Shown: in pieces, positions 1 to 9,233 of the stretch
Position numbering within the stretch: position 1 is the first letter of the stretch
Layout of the letters: each line of letters starts with the position of its first letter
Source: Victivallales bacterium
Lineage (GTDB): Bacteria > Verrucomicrobiota > Lentisphaeria > Victivallales > UBA1829
Assembly: GCA_016285345.1 (NCBI GenBank)
Contig: JAEEQN010000036.1
Coordinates: 1 to 32,986 of the forward strand
Reading direction: 5' to 3'
Length of the DNA: 32,986 bases
Translations under genes and position numbers: made by a program
The notes under the pieces: model-generated
Databases searched by the model: none
What the model saw: the letters and a program-made list of their open reading frames with translations, nothing else
Told to the model about the DNA's origin: nothing

Positions 1-259
1 TCGGGATGTTCGCCAGCTTCTTGATGAGCTCAGCAGCCGGCGGAGACTTCGTGACAAATGTGAAAGAACGATCCTGGTAGACGGTGATCACGACCGGGAT
101 AATCATTCCGGCCTGTGACTGAGTCGCAGCGTTAAACTGCTTGCAGAAGCCCATGATGTTCACGCCGGCCTGGCCGAGCGCGGGGCCTACCGGGGGCGAC
201 GGTTTCGCATCGCCGGCCGGGATCTGCAAACGGATTTCCGCAGTTACCTTTTTCGCCAT
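1..259 (-). CDS. rplK: 50S ribosomal protein L11, N-terminal part (cut by window edge)
   Basis: The minus strand from the ATG at 259 reads [20 protein letters not shown] and continues with the [22 protein letters not shown] signature of L11. About 86 residues are visible before the window ends; the rRNA-binding C-terminal domain is outside. L11 binds 23S rRNA at the GTPase-associated centre, where EF-Tu and EF-G act. It lies downstream of nusG with a gap of about 93 bases, which is the usual secE-nusG-rplK order, so it is probably co-transcribed with them. Family assignment is secure; only the missing C-terminus limits it. Confidence 0.97.
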   Translation of the reverse strand, partial: MAKKVTAEIRLQIPAGDAKPSPPVGPALGQAGVNIMGFCKQFNAATQSQAGMIIPVVITVYQDRSFTFVTKSPPAAELIKKLANIP

Positions 260-352
260 TTCTGTCTCCACACCGCAAGCTGGTACGAACCGGCAGGAAT
301 TCTTCCACCTTGCGGACTACGATATGTTTAGTATGTTTGTTCGGCTCGCGCG

Positions 353-961
353 TCAATCTTCGCACGGACCGACCTGCCCAAACTCCAATTCAACAGGAGT
401 ATCCCGCTCAAAGATCGAAATCATCAGTTTGAGTTTCGCATGTTCGGGATCGACCTCTATGATCTTGCCATCGGAACCATTGAACACGCAGTCGCGGTCC
501 TCGACTCTGACGCGGGTGCCGACCACCAGCCACGAAGGCGGAGGCGGAAGCGTCGCGCCGTCTTTCAGCGTATCGACCGTGTGAAGGAGGTCCTTCACCT
601 CGTCGTCCGTGATCGGCATCGGATGCTCGGGATCGCCGACGAAACGGGTCACGCCCGCGATGCCGCGGACGAAATACCACACGACCTCGTTGATCTCGCC
701 GTCCTCCTTGTACAGGTCCATTCTCACGTAGACATAGTTCGGATGGATCTTGGTGGTGACGGTACGCTGGGTTTTCGGGTCAATGTATTTGTGAACGGGA
801 ATGATCACTTCGTACACAGGAACCGCGCCGGGATCCTGGAGAAGCTTTCCTTCGATCGCTTCCTTGACCTTGTTTTCGCGGCCGGTACCGGTCTGAAGAA
901 CGTACCACTGGCCTTTGCTGCGGTCAACAGGTTCGAGCTGTTTTTCTTCGTCTGTCTTCAT
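353..961 (-). CDS. nusG: Transcription termination/antitermination protein NusG
   Basis: The protein is about 202 residues. An N-terminal NGN domain begins at W-Y-V-L-Q-T-G-T-G-R-E-N-K-V and includes the P-N-Y-V-Y-V-R-M core and the G-V-T-R-F-V-G segment. A C-terminal KOW domain carries G-T-R-V-R-V-E-D and the G-x-x-G-K-I-I-E-V turn. NusG binds RNA polymerase at the upstream DNA fork and can link it to Rho or to ribosomal protein S10. I chose the ATG at 961. A GTG three codons upstream (970) is also in frame and would add M-N-P; neither has a strong ribosome binding site. secE ends 11 to 20 bases upstream, so the two genes are probably one transcript. Confidence 0.96.
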   Translation of the reverse strand: MKTDEEKQLEPVDRSKGQWYVLQTGTGRENKVKEAIEGKLLQDPGAVPVYEVIIPVHKYIDPKTQRTVTTKIHPNYVYVRMDLYKEDGEINEVVWYFVRGIAGVTRFVGDPEHPMPITDDEVKDLLHTVDTLKDGATLPPPPSWLVVGTRVRVEDRDCVFNGSDGKIIEVDPEHAKLKLMISIFERDTPVELEFGQVGPCED

Positions 962-980
962 AGGATTCACCGGAACCGGT

Positions 981-1196
981 TTAGAAAGAAATCAGGTAAT
1001 TGATGATGCGATAGAGGATCTGGTCGACTCCGGCGATGTACGCGGAGGACACAGCCATGACAACGAGGACAAGCACCGTGGACTCCAGGAGCTGTTCCCG
1101 GGTCGGCCAGGTGCACTTTCTCATCTCATCCATGGTCCGTTCGATGAAAGACCGTATTTTTCCGAAAAAACTGAGGTTGTTGTCCATAGCTTGCAT
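981..1196 (-). CDS. secE: Preprotein translocase subunit SecE
   Basis: A 71-residue single-span protein. It has the amphipathic SecE segment (F-I-E-R-T-M-D-E-M-R-K-C-T-W-P-T-R-E-Q-L) followed by one hydrophobic helix, about residues 41-62, and a short tail. The K-x-x-W-P-T/S-x-x-E signature is diagnostic of the SecE family. SecE clamps SecY in the inner-membrane SecYEG channel. The length matches the short single-helix SecE found in most bacteria rather than the three-helix form of E. coli. It sits between tRNA-Trp and nusG, its normal neighbour. An internal ATG at 1187 (start M-D-N-N) is an alternative start. Confidence 0.95.
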   Translation of the reverse strand: MQAMDNNLSFFGKIRSFIERTMDEMRKCTWPTREQLLESTVLVLVVMAVSSAYIAGVDQILYRIINYLISF

Positions 1197-1270
1197 TTGA
1201 TTTCGCGGCTTTTGCGCCGCCCGGGTCCCGTACGGAACCCGTTACTCGAATCCTCTGTCTGAAAATGAAA

Positions 1271-1346
1271 TGGCAGGAGCGGAGAGTCTCGAACTCACGA
1301 CCTGCGGTTTTGGAGACCGCTGCTCTACCAACTGAGCTACACTCCT
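1271..1346 (-). tRNA. tRNA-Trp (anticodon CCA)
   Basis: The minus strand folds as a 76-nt cloverleaf. The acceptor stem is AGGAGTG with CGCTCCT, the D arm is GCTC..GAGC, the anticodon loop is CTCCAAA with anticodon CCA, the T loop is TTCGAGA, the discriminator is G73, and CCA is encoded. It lies between rpmG and secE, as tRNA-Trp does in many bacteria, and is probably cut out of the tuf-to-secE transcript. Confidence 0.96.
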
Positions 1347-1414
1347 GCGTAACGAACTAAAGAACCGGAACGCCCGGCCTCATGCGGCGCACCCGCGAAG
1401 GCGCGCCTGCGAGG

Positions 1415-1564
1415 TCAGCGGCATTCCTTGTGAATGGTGTGCTTCCGTTCAAACTTGCAGAACTTCTTGATCTCGAAACGGCCGGGAGTATTCTTCTTCT
1501 CCTTGGTCGTCGTGTAGTTCCGGCGTTTGCACTCGGTGCATTCAAGAATGATGATTTCGCGCAT
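1415..1564 (-). CDS. rpmG: 50S ribosomal protein L33
   Basis: A 49-residue protein starting [20 protein letters not shown], with the [17 protein letters not shown] core and the R-K-H-T-I-H-K-E end typical of L33. The first zinc pair is present (C9-T-E-C12). The second pair is incomplete: C36 is followed by K-F-E where a second cysteine is usual, so zinc binding would need other ligands or is lost; there is one more cysteine (C48) near the C-terminus. It lies between tuf and tRNA-Trp on the same strand, a frequent arrangement. It contributes to the large ribosomal subunit near the E site. Confidence 0.95.
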   Translation of the reverse strand: MREIIILECTECKRRNYTTTKEKKNTPGRFEIKKFCKFERKHTIHKECR

Positions 1565-1668
1565 GGCGGTATCTGCTTTCTTCGTCCCCTGTTGATTGAT
1601 TCACGCCGCCGGCCCTCCATTCGAGGCGAACCGGCGGCAGAGAAATCCGCAACGGGACGGAGTTGATG

Positions 1669-2874
<1,206 letters not shown>

Positions 2875-2958
2875 TTTCTTTCTCCTTAGGAGTTTTTCGG
2901 CGGTCTGCGCCGAAGTGTTTTTGTTTATGTTAAAAGGTGTTGTATGATTCGGGAAAAG

Positions 2959-3034
<76 letters not shown>

Positions 3035-3098
3035 ATCACCGTATTATCACACTCAAAACTGAAGCGGACCGCCCTGTTTCAAAGCGTAATGAGACATT

Positions 3099-3126
3099 AA
3101 TATACCACGGATTCCGGGAAATGCAA
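3099..3126 (-). promoter_or_regulatory. Sigma-70-type promoter for tRNA-Thr-tuf cluster
   Basis: On the minus strand TTGCAT (3126-3121) and TATATT (3104-3099) are separated by 16 bp, about 65 bases upstream of tRNA-Thr. The -10 hexamer is the same as in most other promoters of this window. Motif match only. Confidence 0.6.
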
Positions 3127-3321
3127 GCACTTTTTCGTGTTTTTTCGAAGTTTTTTCCGATTTTTCGGGTCATACCCGGACAATGCGGAGGAGTCCATGA
3201 TCGGGATTTCGCTTGTCTTTTACCTCTTTCTGAGGCTGACTTTCGAGTTCTCGCGTTTGTCCGGAGCATCAAGCCATGCAAATAATGTGTATATAACGGC
3301 CGTCTCCGGCAAACGTGAGAA
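3127..3321. other. Intergenic stretch without a supported gene
   Basis: Together with its flanks this is part of a gap of about 350 bases between tRNA-Thr and the lipoprotein gene. Short open frames exist on both strands but have no ribosome binding site and no recognisable protein features. Apart from the flanking promoter and terminator I see nothing here. Confidence 0.5.
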
Positions 3322-3359
3322 TTCAAAAAGAAATCCCGGGTCCGGTGAGGGGCCCGGGA
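3322..3359 (-). terminator. Rho-independent terminator of the TRL-like lipoprotein gene
   Basis: A 10-bp stem (3334-3343 with 3350-3359, core CCCGGG) has a 6-base loop and is followed on the minus strand by TTTCTTTTT. It starts about 28 bases after the stop codon of the gene at 3388-3777. Confidence 0.8.
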
Positions 3360-3387
3360 CAAAAGCACGAAATTGAACTCAGTTCAA

Positions 3388-3777
3388 TTATTTGTACTTG
3401 ATGGCGGTGCCGGTCAGTTTGACCTTGACGGTATTGATACCGCAGATGGTGTTCTGGTCGTAGTCGACGCGGATGTCGATCAGATCATCAGCGGAGAGGC
3501 CTTCGAGAGCCTTGCTCTTGAGGGTTTCGAAGGAGGCATCGCCCATGTTGACGCAGGTGAAGAAGCTGGTGATGGTGGCTTCGCCGGTGACGCCGTGCTT
3601 CACGACGGTGTAGGAGCTGGTGACATCGCCGATGTAGCTGTTGAGCTTAATGGTGGAGAAGAAGTTCGGGCCCATGCCGATGAGGGCGGGCATGCCGTTG
3701 TTGGTGGTGACGCCAGCGCAGCTGGTGACGATAGCGGCGGCGACGACGGCGCCAAGACCAAGAATCATCTTTTTCAT
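3388..3777 (-). CDS. Small lipoprotein, TRL-like family
   Basis: A 129-residue secreted lipoprotein. The N-terminus MKKMILGLGAVVAAAIVTSC is a lipoprotein signal with lipobox V-T-S-C, modified cysteine C20. The mature part contains G-E-A-T-I, C-V-N-M-G-D-A-S-F-E-T and an ending with alternating hydrophobic residues (I-R-V-D-Y-D, T-V-K-V-K-L-T-G-T-A). The G-D-A-S segment, the following helix and the last two strands resemble the TRL-like (tRNA-associated locus) family of small bacterial lipoproteins, whose function is unknown. The gene is monocistronic, with a strong promoter (3860-3888) and a terminator, so it is probably well expressed. Family assignment is by memory of the pattern and moderate; the lipoprotein call is firm. 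Confidence 0.8.
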   Translation of the reverse strand: MKKMILGLGAVVAAAIVTSCAGVTTNNGMPALIGMGPNFFSTIKLNSYIGDVTSSYTVVKHGVTGEATITSFFTCVNMGDASFETLKSKALEGLSADDLIDIRVDYDQNTICGINTVKVKLTGTAIKYK

Positions 3778-3859
3778 TTGAGAAAAGACCTTTCTTTTGA
3801 GGTTTGAATAGATGGTTACTCAGACCCGGGTGGTCCAAGTTTTTTGTCTCTGGGGGATT

Positions 3860-3888
3860 AATATAACTCTGTTTTATAACGTTGTCAA
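3860..3888 (-). promoter_or_regulatory. Strong sigma-70-type promoter of the TRL-like lipoprotein gene
   Basis: On the minus strand TTGACA (3888-3883), a 17-bp spacer and TATATT (3865-3860), a near-consensus promoter, about 80 bases upstream of the start codon. Long A/T tracts and a TTGAGGTTA element (3955-3947) lie upstream of it. Confidence 0.75.
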
Positions 3889-4001
3889 ACGATTTTTCCA
3901 AAAAAAAAGTGAAAAAACGTTGATTTTGTTCAGTTTCTAAATTGTCTAACCTCAAAAGACGTTTAGAAAAGTTTAGTCAAAAATGACAATCCATATAGGA
4001 A

Positions 4002-4045
4002 AAAGCGGGGGTATCCTCGAAATACTGTTCTTTTTTCCCCGCTTT
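4002..4045 (+). other. Hairpin with 9-bp stem upstream of the helicase promoter
   Basis: AAAGCGGGG (4002-4010) and CCCCGCTTT (4037-4045) are perfect inverted repeats with a 26-base interval that itself holds GTAT/ATAC and a run of six T before the 3' arm. It could be a terminator insulating the region between the two divergent genes, or a protein-binding site. No ordered T-tract follows the outer stem on the plus strand. Confidence 0.4.
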
Positions 4046-4062
4046 CATTTCAATATTCCGCC

Positions 4063-4091
4063 TTGACTTTTTCCCTCCGGCAGCCTATATT
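4063..4091 (+). promoter_or_regulatory. Sigma-70-type promoter of the helicase gene
   Basis: TTGACT (4063-4068), a 17-bp spacer and TATATT (4086-4091). Transcription would start near 4098, which leaves a leader of about 47 bases if translation starts at 4145. Confidence 0.7.
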
Positions 4092-4144
4092 ATCCCGTCA
4101 GACGTGTGGATACGCGGCATTCGCGGACATCCGCATCCCCTTCC

Positions 4145-6661
4145 ATGAAACAGATACAGCCGATGAACTCGCCCGAAGCTCAGATCATAGAGAGTTATTT
4201 GATGGAACGCGCCCGCATGTTTTCGCGCAATCCCGCGCATGCGGCCTCGCGGGCATTCTATGAGCTGTGGGAAAAACTCTGCTGTCCGCAGCCGTTCCCC
4301 GTAACGAAAAGTACGCTGGTCCTGAACGGGACTCTGCTCCGTTTTCCGCGCCATCGCGGCACGGACGCCGAAGGCGTGTACTGCTGGGACGAGGCGGAAG
4401 GCTGTCCGAGGTTGCGCGTCCGGACGGCCGACTGGGAAAAAAGTTATCTCATCCGCCTCAAACAGGACGGCACGGCCGACTGGGAGGAACAGGAGACTGT
4501 CTCGCTCACAAGCGACGGCGCGGCGGAAATGATCGACGCGATGCGCGAGATCGCGCGGATGATGAAGGAAGACGGAAAAACGGCGGTCGATGCCAAGCTC
4601 AAACTGAAGGAGCTTCATGAATATGCCGACCGAATCGCGGACGATTTTCCCGAAAGTGCGGTAAAGGCGATCAAGTCGCTGGGCGTCCAGCAGGTGCATG
4701 AGCTGATCCAGAACGCGTTGGCCGACCTCGCAGGAGATGAACTCGACGACCAGCTGGTCCTCCCGCTCGACGGAACGTACGCGCGTGAACACGACGGCGG
4801 CGACTCATACCTGAAGAACCGGCGCGACGTGATCGGCTCGGAGACGGTCTGGCGCGTGAAGCAGCGTCTGGAGCTGATCGAACGGTCCGCGCGGCTTCAG
4901 GCCGAGCTGGAACGGGATTTCTCATTGAGCCTGGCCGATGCCGGGTTGCTCCGGTCGCGCGACCGCGAACTCGTCGTGGAAATCCAAGCGAAATTCGACG
5001 CTCCGGTCCGGCAGGACGACGTGTTGTCCGTAACGCGGGACGACGACGGCGAACGAATCGGATTCCTGCATATTGACCTGACCGACGGCGACATGATCGC
5101 CGGGCGCATCCGGACGGACCGCAAGGTTGATTTTGAACAAGAAAAGGCGCATCTGACCGCACGGATGCCGAAAAGCCCGCTGGAACAATACGCGAACAGC
5201 ATCCGCGACCTCAAGATTGAACTTGAAAACGGCGCGACCGATTCGTTCGGTGCGGGCGCGGGACTGCTCGGCGTGTGCGCTACGACGTTTGTGGCGCCCC
5301 CCTGCCCTCCGCTCGCGCCGGGAGGCAAATTGAACGCGCCGCAGCGGGCCGCGCTGGAAGCGGCGTGCTCGGGCGCGAACAAAGCCGTGCTGATCCAGGG
5401 TCCGCCCGGCACGGGCAAGACGTACCTGCTGGAGCAGATCGTGAGGCGGATGCAGCGGCAGGGACTCCGCATCCTCGTGGGCGCGCCGTCGCATGCGGCA
5501 GTCGACAATCTGTGCCGCCGGATCATGGACCTGCCGTTCCTGCGCTGCGCCCGGAACCGCGACAACGTGGATCCCGCGCTGATGGAAAGCCATTGGGTCG
5601 GCACGCCGGGCAACTACCGGAAGATCCGGTCGCGCTGCGGCGAGAAGGCCGCGGGGATCATCTTCGCCGGAACACTGCCCGGACTCCTGCGCGACTACAC
5701 GATCGAGAATTTTCAGAAGACCGGAACCGAGTTCGACGTGATCCTGATCGACGAGGCGGGCATGGCCGCGCCGGACGAGGCGATCCTCGCAGCCCGTCTG
5801 GCGAACCGGATCGTGCTGCTGGGCGACCACAGACAACTCCCGCCCTTCCCGCGGCACAAGAGCGTGCTTGAGGAAATATTGAGGGACAATCCGTCGGAAG
5901 ACAGCGAGGCGGCCACGCTCGCAACGAAGAGCATCATGGAATGGCTCATCAGCTACCGGAAGTTCCCCGTGTACGTGCTGAACCTCTCCTACCGCTGCCG
6001 CAATCCGCGCCTCCTGCGGTTCGCGTCCACGATGTTCTACAACGCCGAGCTCCTGCCGAACCCGGACGCCGACTATTACAAGCTGCCGCCGGGCGAACGC
6101 GAACAGCAGTTCCCGAAGTCCACGCTCCGGTTCATCTCGACCTCGCATCTGCCGCTCAAGAAACGCTCGGAAAAGTTCGTCTATGAAAACGGCCGTCCGG
6201 GCATCTGGAATCCGGGCGAAGTCCGGCTTGCCGCCGAGACGTTCCGTTCGATGCTGACCCGCTACGAGCTGGAGGACATCACGGTCATCAGCCCGTACCG
6301 GCGGCAGATCGTGCTGCTGCGGAAGACATTCTCCGACCTCTTCGCCAGCCGGTTCGCGACGGACCGCTGGAATCACTTCCTGCTGAAAAATATCGCGACC
6401 GTGGACAGTTTCCAGGGCGGCGAAAGCGAGGCTGTCATCATCTCCTACGTACGGAGCAGCGAGCGGCACGGGATCGGCTTTACGGACAATGCCAACCGCA
6501 TCAACGTGGCGTACACGCGCTGCCGCAGCGAGCTCGTCATCATCGGCGACCTGGACTGCCTCAAGAACCGGGGCAAAAACCAGCTCTTCGCCAAGCTCGA
6601 ACGCGCCGTGGAGCGCGACGGCGAGATCGTGTTCCCGGAAACCACACCGCCCCTGCTCTGA
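4145..6661 (+). CDS. Superfamily 1 (Upf1/DNA2/NAM7-like) helicase
   Basis: About 838 residues. The first 400 residues form a charged, largely helical region without a recognised domain. The rest is a complete SF1 helicase core: Walker A G-P-P-G-T-G-K-T (about 419-426), Walker B D-E-A-G (about 536), motif III G-D-H-R-Q-L-P-P (about 560), motif IV region Y-R-C-R-N-P, motif V V-D-S-F-Q-G-G-E (about 753) and motif VI N-V-A-Y-T-R-C-R-S-E-L (about 787). The D-S-F-Q-G and A-Y-T-R-C forms place it with AAA_11/AAA_12 helicases of the Upf1/DNA2 type, acting on RNA or DNA. Its substrate and pathway cannot be read from the sequence. Start choice is uncertain: an in-frame GTG at 4106 and an ATG at 4163 are alternatives, and none has a clear ribosome binding site. 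It appears monocistronic. Confidence 0.9.
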   Translation: MKQIQPMNSPEAQIIESYLMERARMFSRNPAHAASRAFYELWEKLCCPQPFPVTKSTLVLNGTLLRFPRHRGTDAEGVYCWDEAEGCPRLRVRTADWEKSYLIRLKQDGTADWEEQETVSLTSDGAAEMIDAMREIARMMKEDGKTAVDAKLKLKELHEYADRIADDFPESAVKAIKSLGVQQVHELIQNALADLAGDELDDQLVLPLDGTYAREHDGGDSYLKNRRDVIGSETVWRVKQRLELIERSARLQAELERDFSLSLADAGLLRSRDRELVVEIQAKFDAPVRQDDVLSVTRDDDGERIGFLHIDLTDGDMIAGRIRTDRKVDFEQEKAHLTARMPKSPLEQYANSIRDLKIELENGATDSFGAGAGLLGVCATTFVAPPCPPLAPGGKLNAPQRAALEAACSGANKAVLIQGPPGTGKTYLLEQIVRRMQRQGLRILVGAPSHAAVDNLCRRIMDLPFLRCARNRDNVDPALMESHWVGTPGNYRKIRSRCGEKAAGIIFAGTLPGLLRDYTIENFQKTGTEFDVILIDEAGMAAPDEAILAARLANRIVLLGDHRQLPPFPRHKSVLEEILRDNPSEDSEAATLATKSIMEWLISYRKFPVYVLNLSYRCRNPRLLRFASTMFYNAELLPNPDADYYKLPPGEREQQFPKSTLRFISTSHLPLKKRSEKFVYENGRPGIWNPGEVRLAAETFRSMLTRYELEDITVISPYRRQIVLLRKTFSDLFASRFATDRWNHFLLKNIATVDSFQGGESEAVIISYVRSSERHGIGFTDNANRINVAYTRCRSELVIIGDLDCLKNRGKNQLFAKLERAVERDGEIVFPETTPPLL

Positions 6662-6721
6662 CGCGAGATTCATTGGAAGCTGAAACCACGGTGTTTTTTG
6701 CTGAAAAAGAGCCGGACCGGG

Positions 6722-6750
6722 TTGCAAAACGCATTTGAACGGGGTATAGT
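6722..6750 (+). promoter_or_regulatory. Sigma-70-type promoter of the S66 peptidase-M50 protease pair
   Basis: TTGCAA (6722-6727), a 17-bp spacer and TATAGT (6745-6750), 40 bases upstream of the start codon at 6791. Confidence 0.65.
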
Positions 6751-6790
6751 ATTTTAATGTATTTCATCCCCGATTGAAGGAAACCGCATC

Positions 6791-7696
6791 ATGTCCGCAA
6801 AACCGGAACGTCTCTTCCCCGCCTCCGTCCGCACCGTCGGCCTGACCTCGCCCGCGAGCCTGCCCGACGCCGCCCGGATCGCCGAGGCACGGCGTTATCT
6901 GGAGGAGGTCTGCGGCTTGAAGACCGTACTCGCGCCGGGCGCACTCAAACACGGCCCGATGAAATACTGCTGCGGCACGCCGGAGTCGCGTCTGGCGGAT
7001 TTCCACGCCCTGCTGAACGATCCGCGCGTCGACCTCATCCTCTGCACACGCGGCGGATTCGGCAGCGCGCACATCCTGCCGAAGCTCGACTTCGATCTGC
7101 TCCGCGGACGGAACCTGCCGGTCTACGGATACAGCGACATCTCCGCCCTTCACCTCGCCATGCTCGCGAAGCATGCCGGAATCCCGGTCTGTGCGCCGAT
7201 GGCCGACGGCCTCCCCGACGCGATGAAGCGCACCGAGGCGAAAGAAACGTTCCGGACCGTCCTGCGGAAACACACCGCGCCGCGCAAGCTCCGGCTCATC
7301 CCGGTCGAGGGAAGCAAAGCTGACGCCGGAATCACCGGCCCGCTCGTGCTCTCCAATCTCACGGTCATGACCACGCTCTGCGGCACGCCGTGGATGCCGG
7401 ATCTGAACGGCTGCATCCTCGCGCTGGAGGACGTTCACGAGGAGGCGCGCGTGCTGGACCGCCATCTGACGCATCTGATTCAGGCCGGAATCATCGCGCA
7501 GACGCGGGCGATCATCTTCGGGTATTTTACAAAGTGCGGACCGAAGCCGCGGATCCGGCGTCTGCTGCGGGATTTCGCCGCACAGACCGGAAAACCGGTG
7601 TTCCAGGGACTGGCGTTCGGGCACGAACACCCGAAATGCTCCTACCGGCTCGGCGAACAAGTCGAGATCATCCCCGTCAAACGGGCAAAGGCATAA
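6791..7696 (+). CDS. Peptidase S66 family LD-carboxypeptidase
   Basis: A 301-residue protein of the LdcA/MccF fold. The expected catalytic triad is visible: nucleophile S115 in G-Y-S-D, E213 in L-E-D-V-H-E-E-A-R, and H278 in F-G-H-E-H-P. The N-terminal half also has T-R-G-G-F-G (about 86-91), the family's T-R-G-G motif. LD-carboxypeptidases remove the terminal D-Ala from tetrapeptides during cytoplasmic murein recycling; MccF-type members instead cleave peptide-nucleotide antibiotics, and sequence alone does not separate the two here. There is no signal peptide, which fits a cytoplasmic enzyme. AAGGA precedes the ATG. The next gene begins 5 bases after the stop, so the two are probably one operon. 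Confidence 0.9.
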   Translation: MSAKPERLFPASVRTVGLTSPASLPDAARIAEARRYLEEVCGLKTVLAPGALKHGPMKYCCGTPESRLADFHALLNDPRVDLILCTRGGFGSAHILPKLDFDLLRGRNLPVYGYSDISALHLAMLAKHAGIPVCAPMADGLPDAMKRTEAKETFRTVLRKHTAPRKLRLIPVEGSKADAGITGPLVLSNLTVMTTLCGTPWMPDLNGCILALEDVHEEARVLDRHLTHLIQAGIIAQTRAIIFGYFTKCGPKPRIRRLLRDFAAQTGKPVFQGLAFGHEHPKCSYRLGEQVEIIPVKRAKA

Positions 7697-7701
7697 GCTT
7701 C

Positions 7702-8508
7702 ATGGACATTTTCCTTTTTCTGATATACAAAGATACCAAAATGTTCCTCATGATCACGCTCGTCGTGGTCTTCTCCATCTGTCTGCACGAGTTCTTCCAC
7801 GCCTGGGCCGCGCTGAAGTTCGGCGACACGACCGCCGCCGACCGCGGACACCTGACCTTGAACCCGCTCAAGCAGATGGGACCGATGTCCATCATCATGT
7901 TCCTCCTCCTTGGATTCGCATGGGGCGCTGTGCCGGTCAATCCGGCGGTCCTGCGGGCGAGAAACCGCCATGCCCCGGCGATCGTCGCGCTGGCCGGACC
8001 GGCTACGAACTTCGGGCTGTTCCTGATCGGCTTTTTCTTCTTCGGATTTCTTGGGACCCGAATCTGGAATCTGATTGAAAACGAAGCCGCGGGGATGACG
8101 ATCCTGGAGCTGTTCCTCCTGCTTGGCGTCTACAACCTTTTTCTGTGCATCTTCAATCTGCTCCCGATTCCCGGGCTCGACGGCTGGAACGCGCTGACGG
8201 AATACGTGCCGCGTCTGAGAAACGTCCATTCCGAATTCGCGAAGGGCGTCACGATCTTCCTGATTTTCCTTCTGTTTTTCCTGGCCGACGACATTTTCGC
8301 GCTCTCCAGAGAAGTGATGTTCTTCGCGCCGGATCTGCTCAGCGCGGAGCACGGCGAGCAACAGGAACAGGAGTCTTCTCCGGTCTCTTCCGAGGGCCGG
8401 ACCGGCGAACTTCCAGGTGTGGATGTTTCCGCAAAAACAATCAAAAACAACGAATCGCCGCTTGAAATCCTTGCGGAGGGTGCTATATTTACTGGATTAC
8501 CGAATTAA
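7702..8508 (+). CDS. M50 (site-2 type) intramembrane zinc metalloprotease-like protein
   Basis: A 268-residue membrane protein. The zinc motif H-E-F-F-H lies in the first membrane segment (about residues 31-35) and the second metal-site segment N-L-L-P-I-P-G-L-D-G-W-N (about 154-165) supplies the aspartate, as in small M50 proteases of the YwhC/SpoIVFB-like class. There are about five hydrophobic segments and a polar, probably disordered C-terminal tail of about 55 residues. No PDZ domain is seen, unlike RseP. I chose the ATG at 7702, 5 bases after the carboxypeptidase stop; longer versions of the frame would run through the previous gene. The substrate is unknown. A promoter for the next gene lies inside the 3' end. 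Confidence 0.87.
   Translation: MDIFLFLIYKDTKMFLMITLVVVFSICLHEFFHAWAALKFGDTTAADRGHLTLNPLKQMGPMSIIMFLLLGFAWGAVPVNPAVLRARNRHAPAIVALAGPATNFGLFLIGFFFFGFLGTRIWNLIENEAAGMTILELFLLLGVYNLFLCIFNLLPIPGLDGWNALTEYVPRLRNVHSEFAKGVTIFLIFLLFFLADDIFALSREVMFFAPDLLSAEHGEQQEQESSPVSSEGRTGELPGVDVSAKTIKNNESPLEILAEGAIFTGLPN
8462..8489 (+). promoter_or_regulatory. Internal promoter at the 3' end of the M50 protease gene
   Basis: TTGAAA (8462-8467), a 16-bp spacer and TATATT (8484-8489). It lies within the last codons of the protease gene and about 50 bases upstream of the next start, so the gene at 8540 can be transcribed separately. Confidence 0.6.
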
Positions 8509-8539
8509 TAAGCTGCTTGTCTATCGGAAGGGGTAAAAA

Positions 8540-9160
8540 ATGAATCAGAAAACCAGAACCGCGTTGTATTCGCTGGGCCTTTGCGCCTGTATCATATCCG
8601 CCGCCACCGCCGTCATCCTCACGATCAACGCGCGCAACCGGCAACCTCAGACCGAAGTAACCGCGGTAGAGGAACCGCAGGAAGAGGAACAGCCGAATCA
8701 GGACCGTCCGCGGCGGCGCGGAAGACGCGGTGGCGGAGGCGGGGGCGGTTTCCACGACGGCAGACGGGGCGACGTGACGCGACTGCTGCCCGACGGAGAC
8801 GATTTCGGCCATGTGCCGACACCGGAGGAGTTCGAGGAGGAACTCGTGAAAGGTCTGGCGGAATACCGCGCATTGTCGCCGGAAGAACGTTTCCGCCTGA
8901 ACGACCAGATGCACCAGACGACGCTTTTCGTGCGGAGCGGCCTCGATATGATGCGGGAAAACATCCATGAAATCCCGCCTGAGGAGCTCGACCGCATCCG
9001 CGACGATTTCGACAGGTTCTCGGACGCGGCGGAACAGACGTTCTTCAGCGGCATCGTGGAACAGTACCTCACGCCGGAAGAGGACGCCACGATCGGTGAA
9101 TTCGTGCGCACCATGCACGATGCGTCGAACGAATTCCGGGATCTGCTTCACAGCACCTGA
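8540..9160 (+). CDS. Membrane-anchored protein of unknown function with Arg/Gly-rich linker
   Basis: A 206-residue protein I do not recognise. It has one N-terminal hydrophobic segment (about residues 10-30) acting as signal anchor or signal peptide, an acidic, proline-containing stretch, then an Arg/Gly-rich segment (R-R-R-G-R-R-G followed by six more glycines, about 58-71). A helical, acidic C-terminal domain follows from about residue 90, rich in E-E-L-x-R-I-R-D-D-F patterns, loosely reminiscent of periplasmic CpxP/heavy-metal-sensor-like helical hairpins; that likeness is weak. AAGGGGT about 7 bases before the ATG is a good ribosome binding site. It has its own promoter and ends before two hairpins. 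Confidence 0.75.
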   Translation: MNQKTRTALYSLGLCACIISAATAVILTINARNRQPQTEVTAVEEPQEEEQPNQDRPRRRGRRGGGGGGGFHDGRRGDVTRLLPDGDDFGHVPTPEEFEEELVKGLAEYRALSPEERFRLNDQMHQTTLFVRSGLDMMRENIHEIPPEELDRIRDDFDRFSDAAEQTFFSGIVEQYLTPEEDATIGEFVRTMHDASNEFRDLLHST

Positions 9161-9184
9161 GGAGACGGAGTCTCCACTGCGGCA

Positions 9185-9206
9185 GTGCCGGGCTGCGCTC
9201 CGGCAC
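9185..9206. repeat. Hairpin GTGCCGG/CCGGCAC
   Basis: A 7-bp perfect stem with an 8-base loop, 24 bases after the stop codon of the gene at 8540. No T-tract follows. It stands just ahead of the stronger terminator at 9234 and shares the CCGG core with it. Confidence 0.5.
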
Positions 9207-9233
9207 AGAGACAAGTCATCCAATCATGCTTTG

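Noticed and set aside
3036..3376. Short open frames between tRNA-Thr and the lipoprotein gene
   Set aside because: No ribosome binding site, biased composition and overlap with promoter and terminator elements.
4922..6727. Long minus-strand open frame opposite the helicase
   Set aside because: The plus strand holds all helicase motifs in order; the reverse frame has no ribosome binding site or domain pattern.
7390..7701. N-terminal extension of the M50 protease
   Set aside because: It would overlap the carboxypeptidase gene almost by 300 bases in another frame; the ATG at 7702 follows the previous stop closely.
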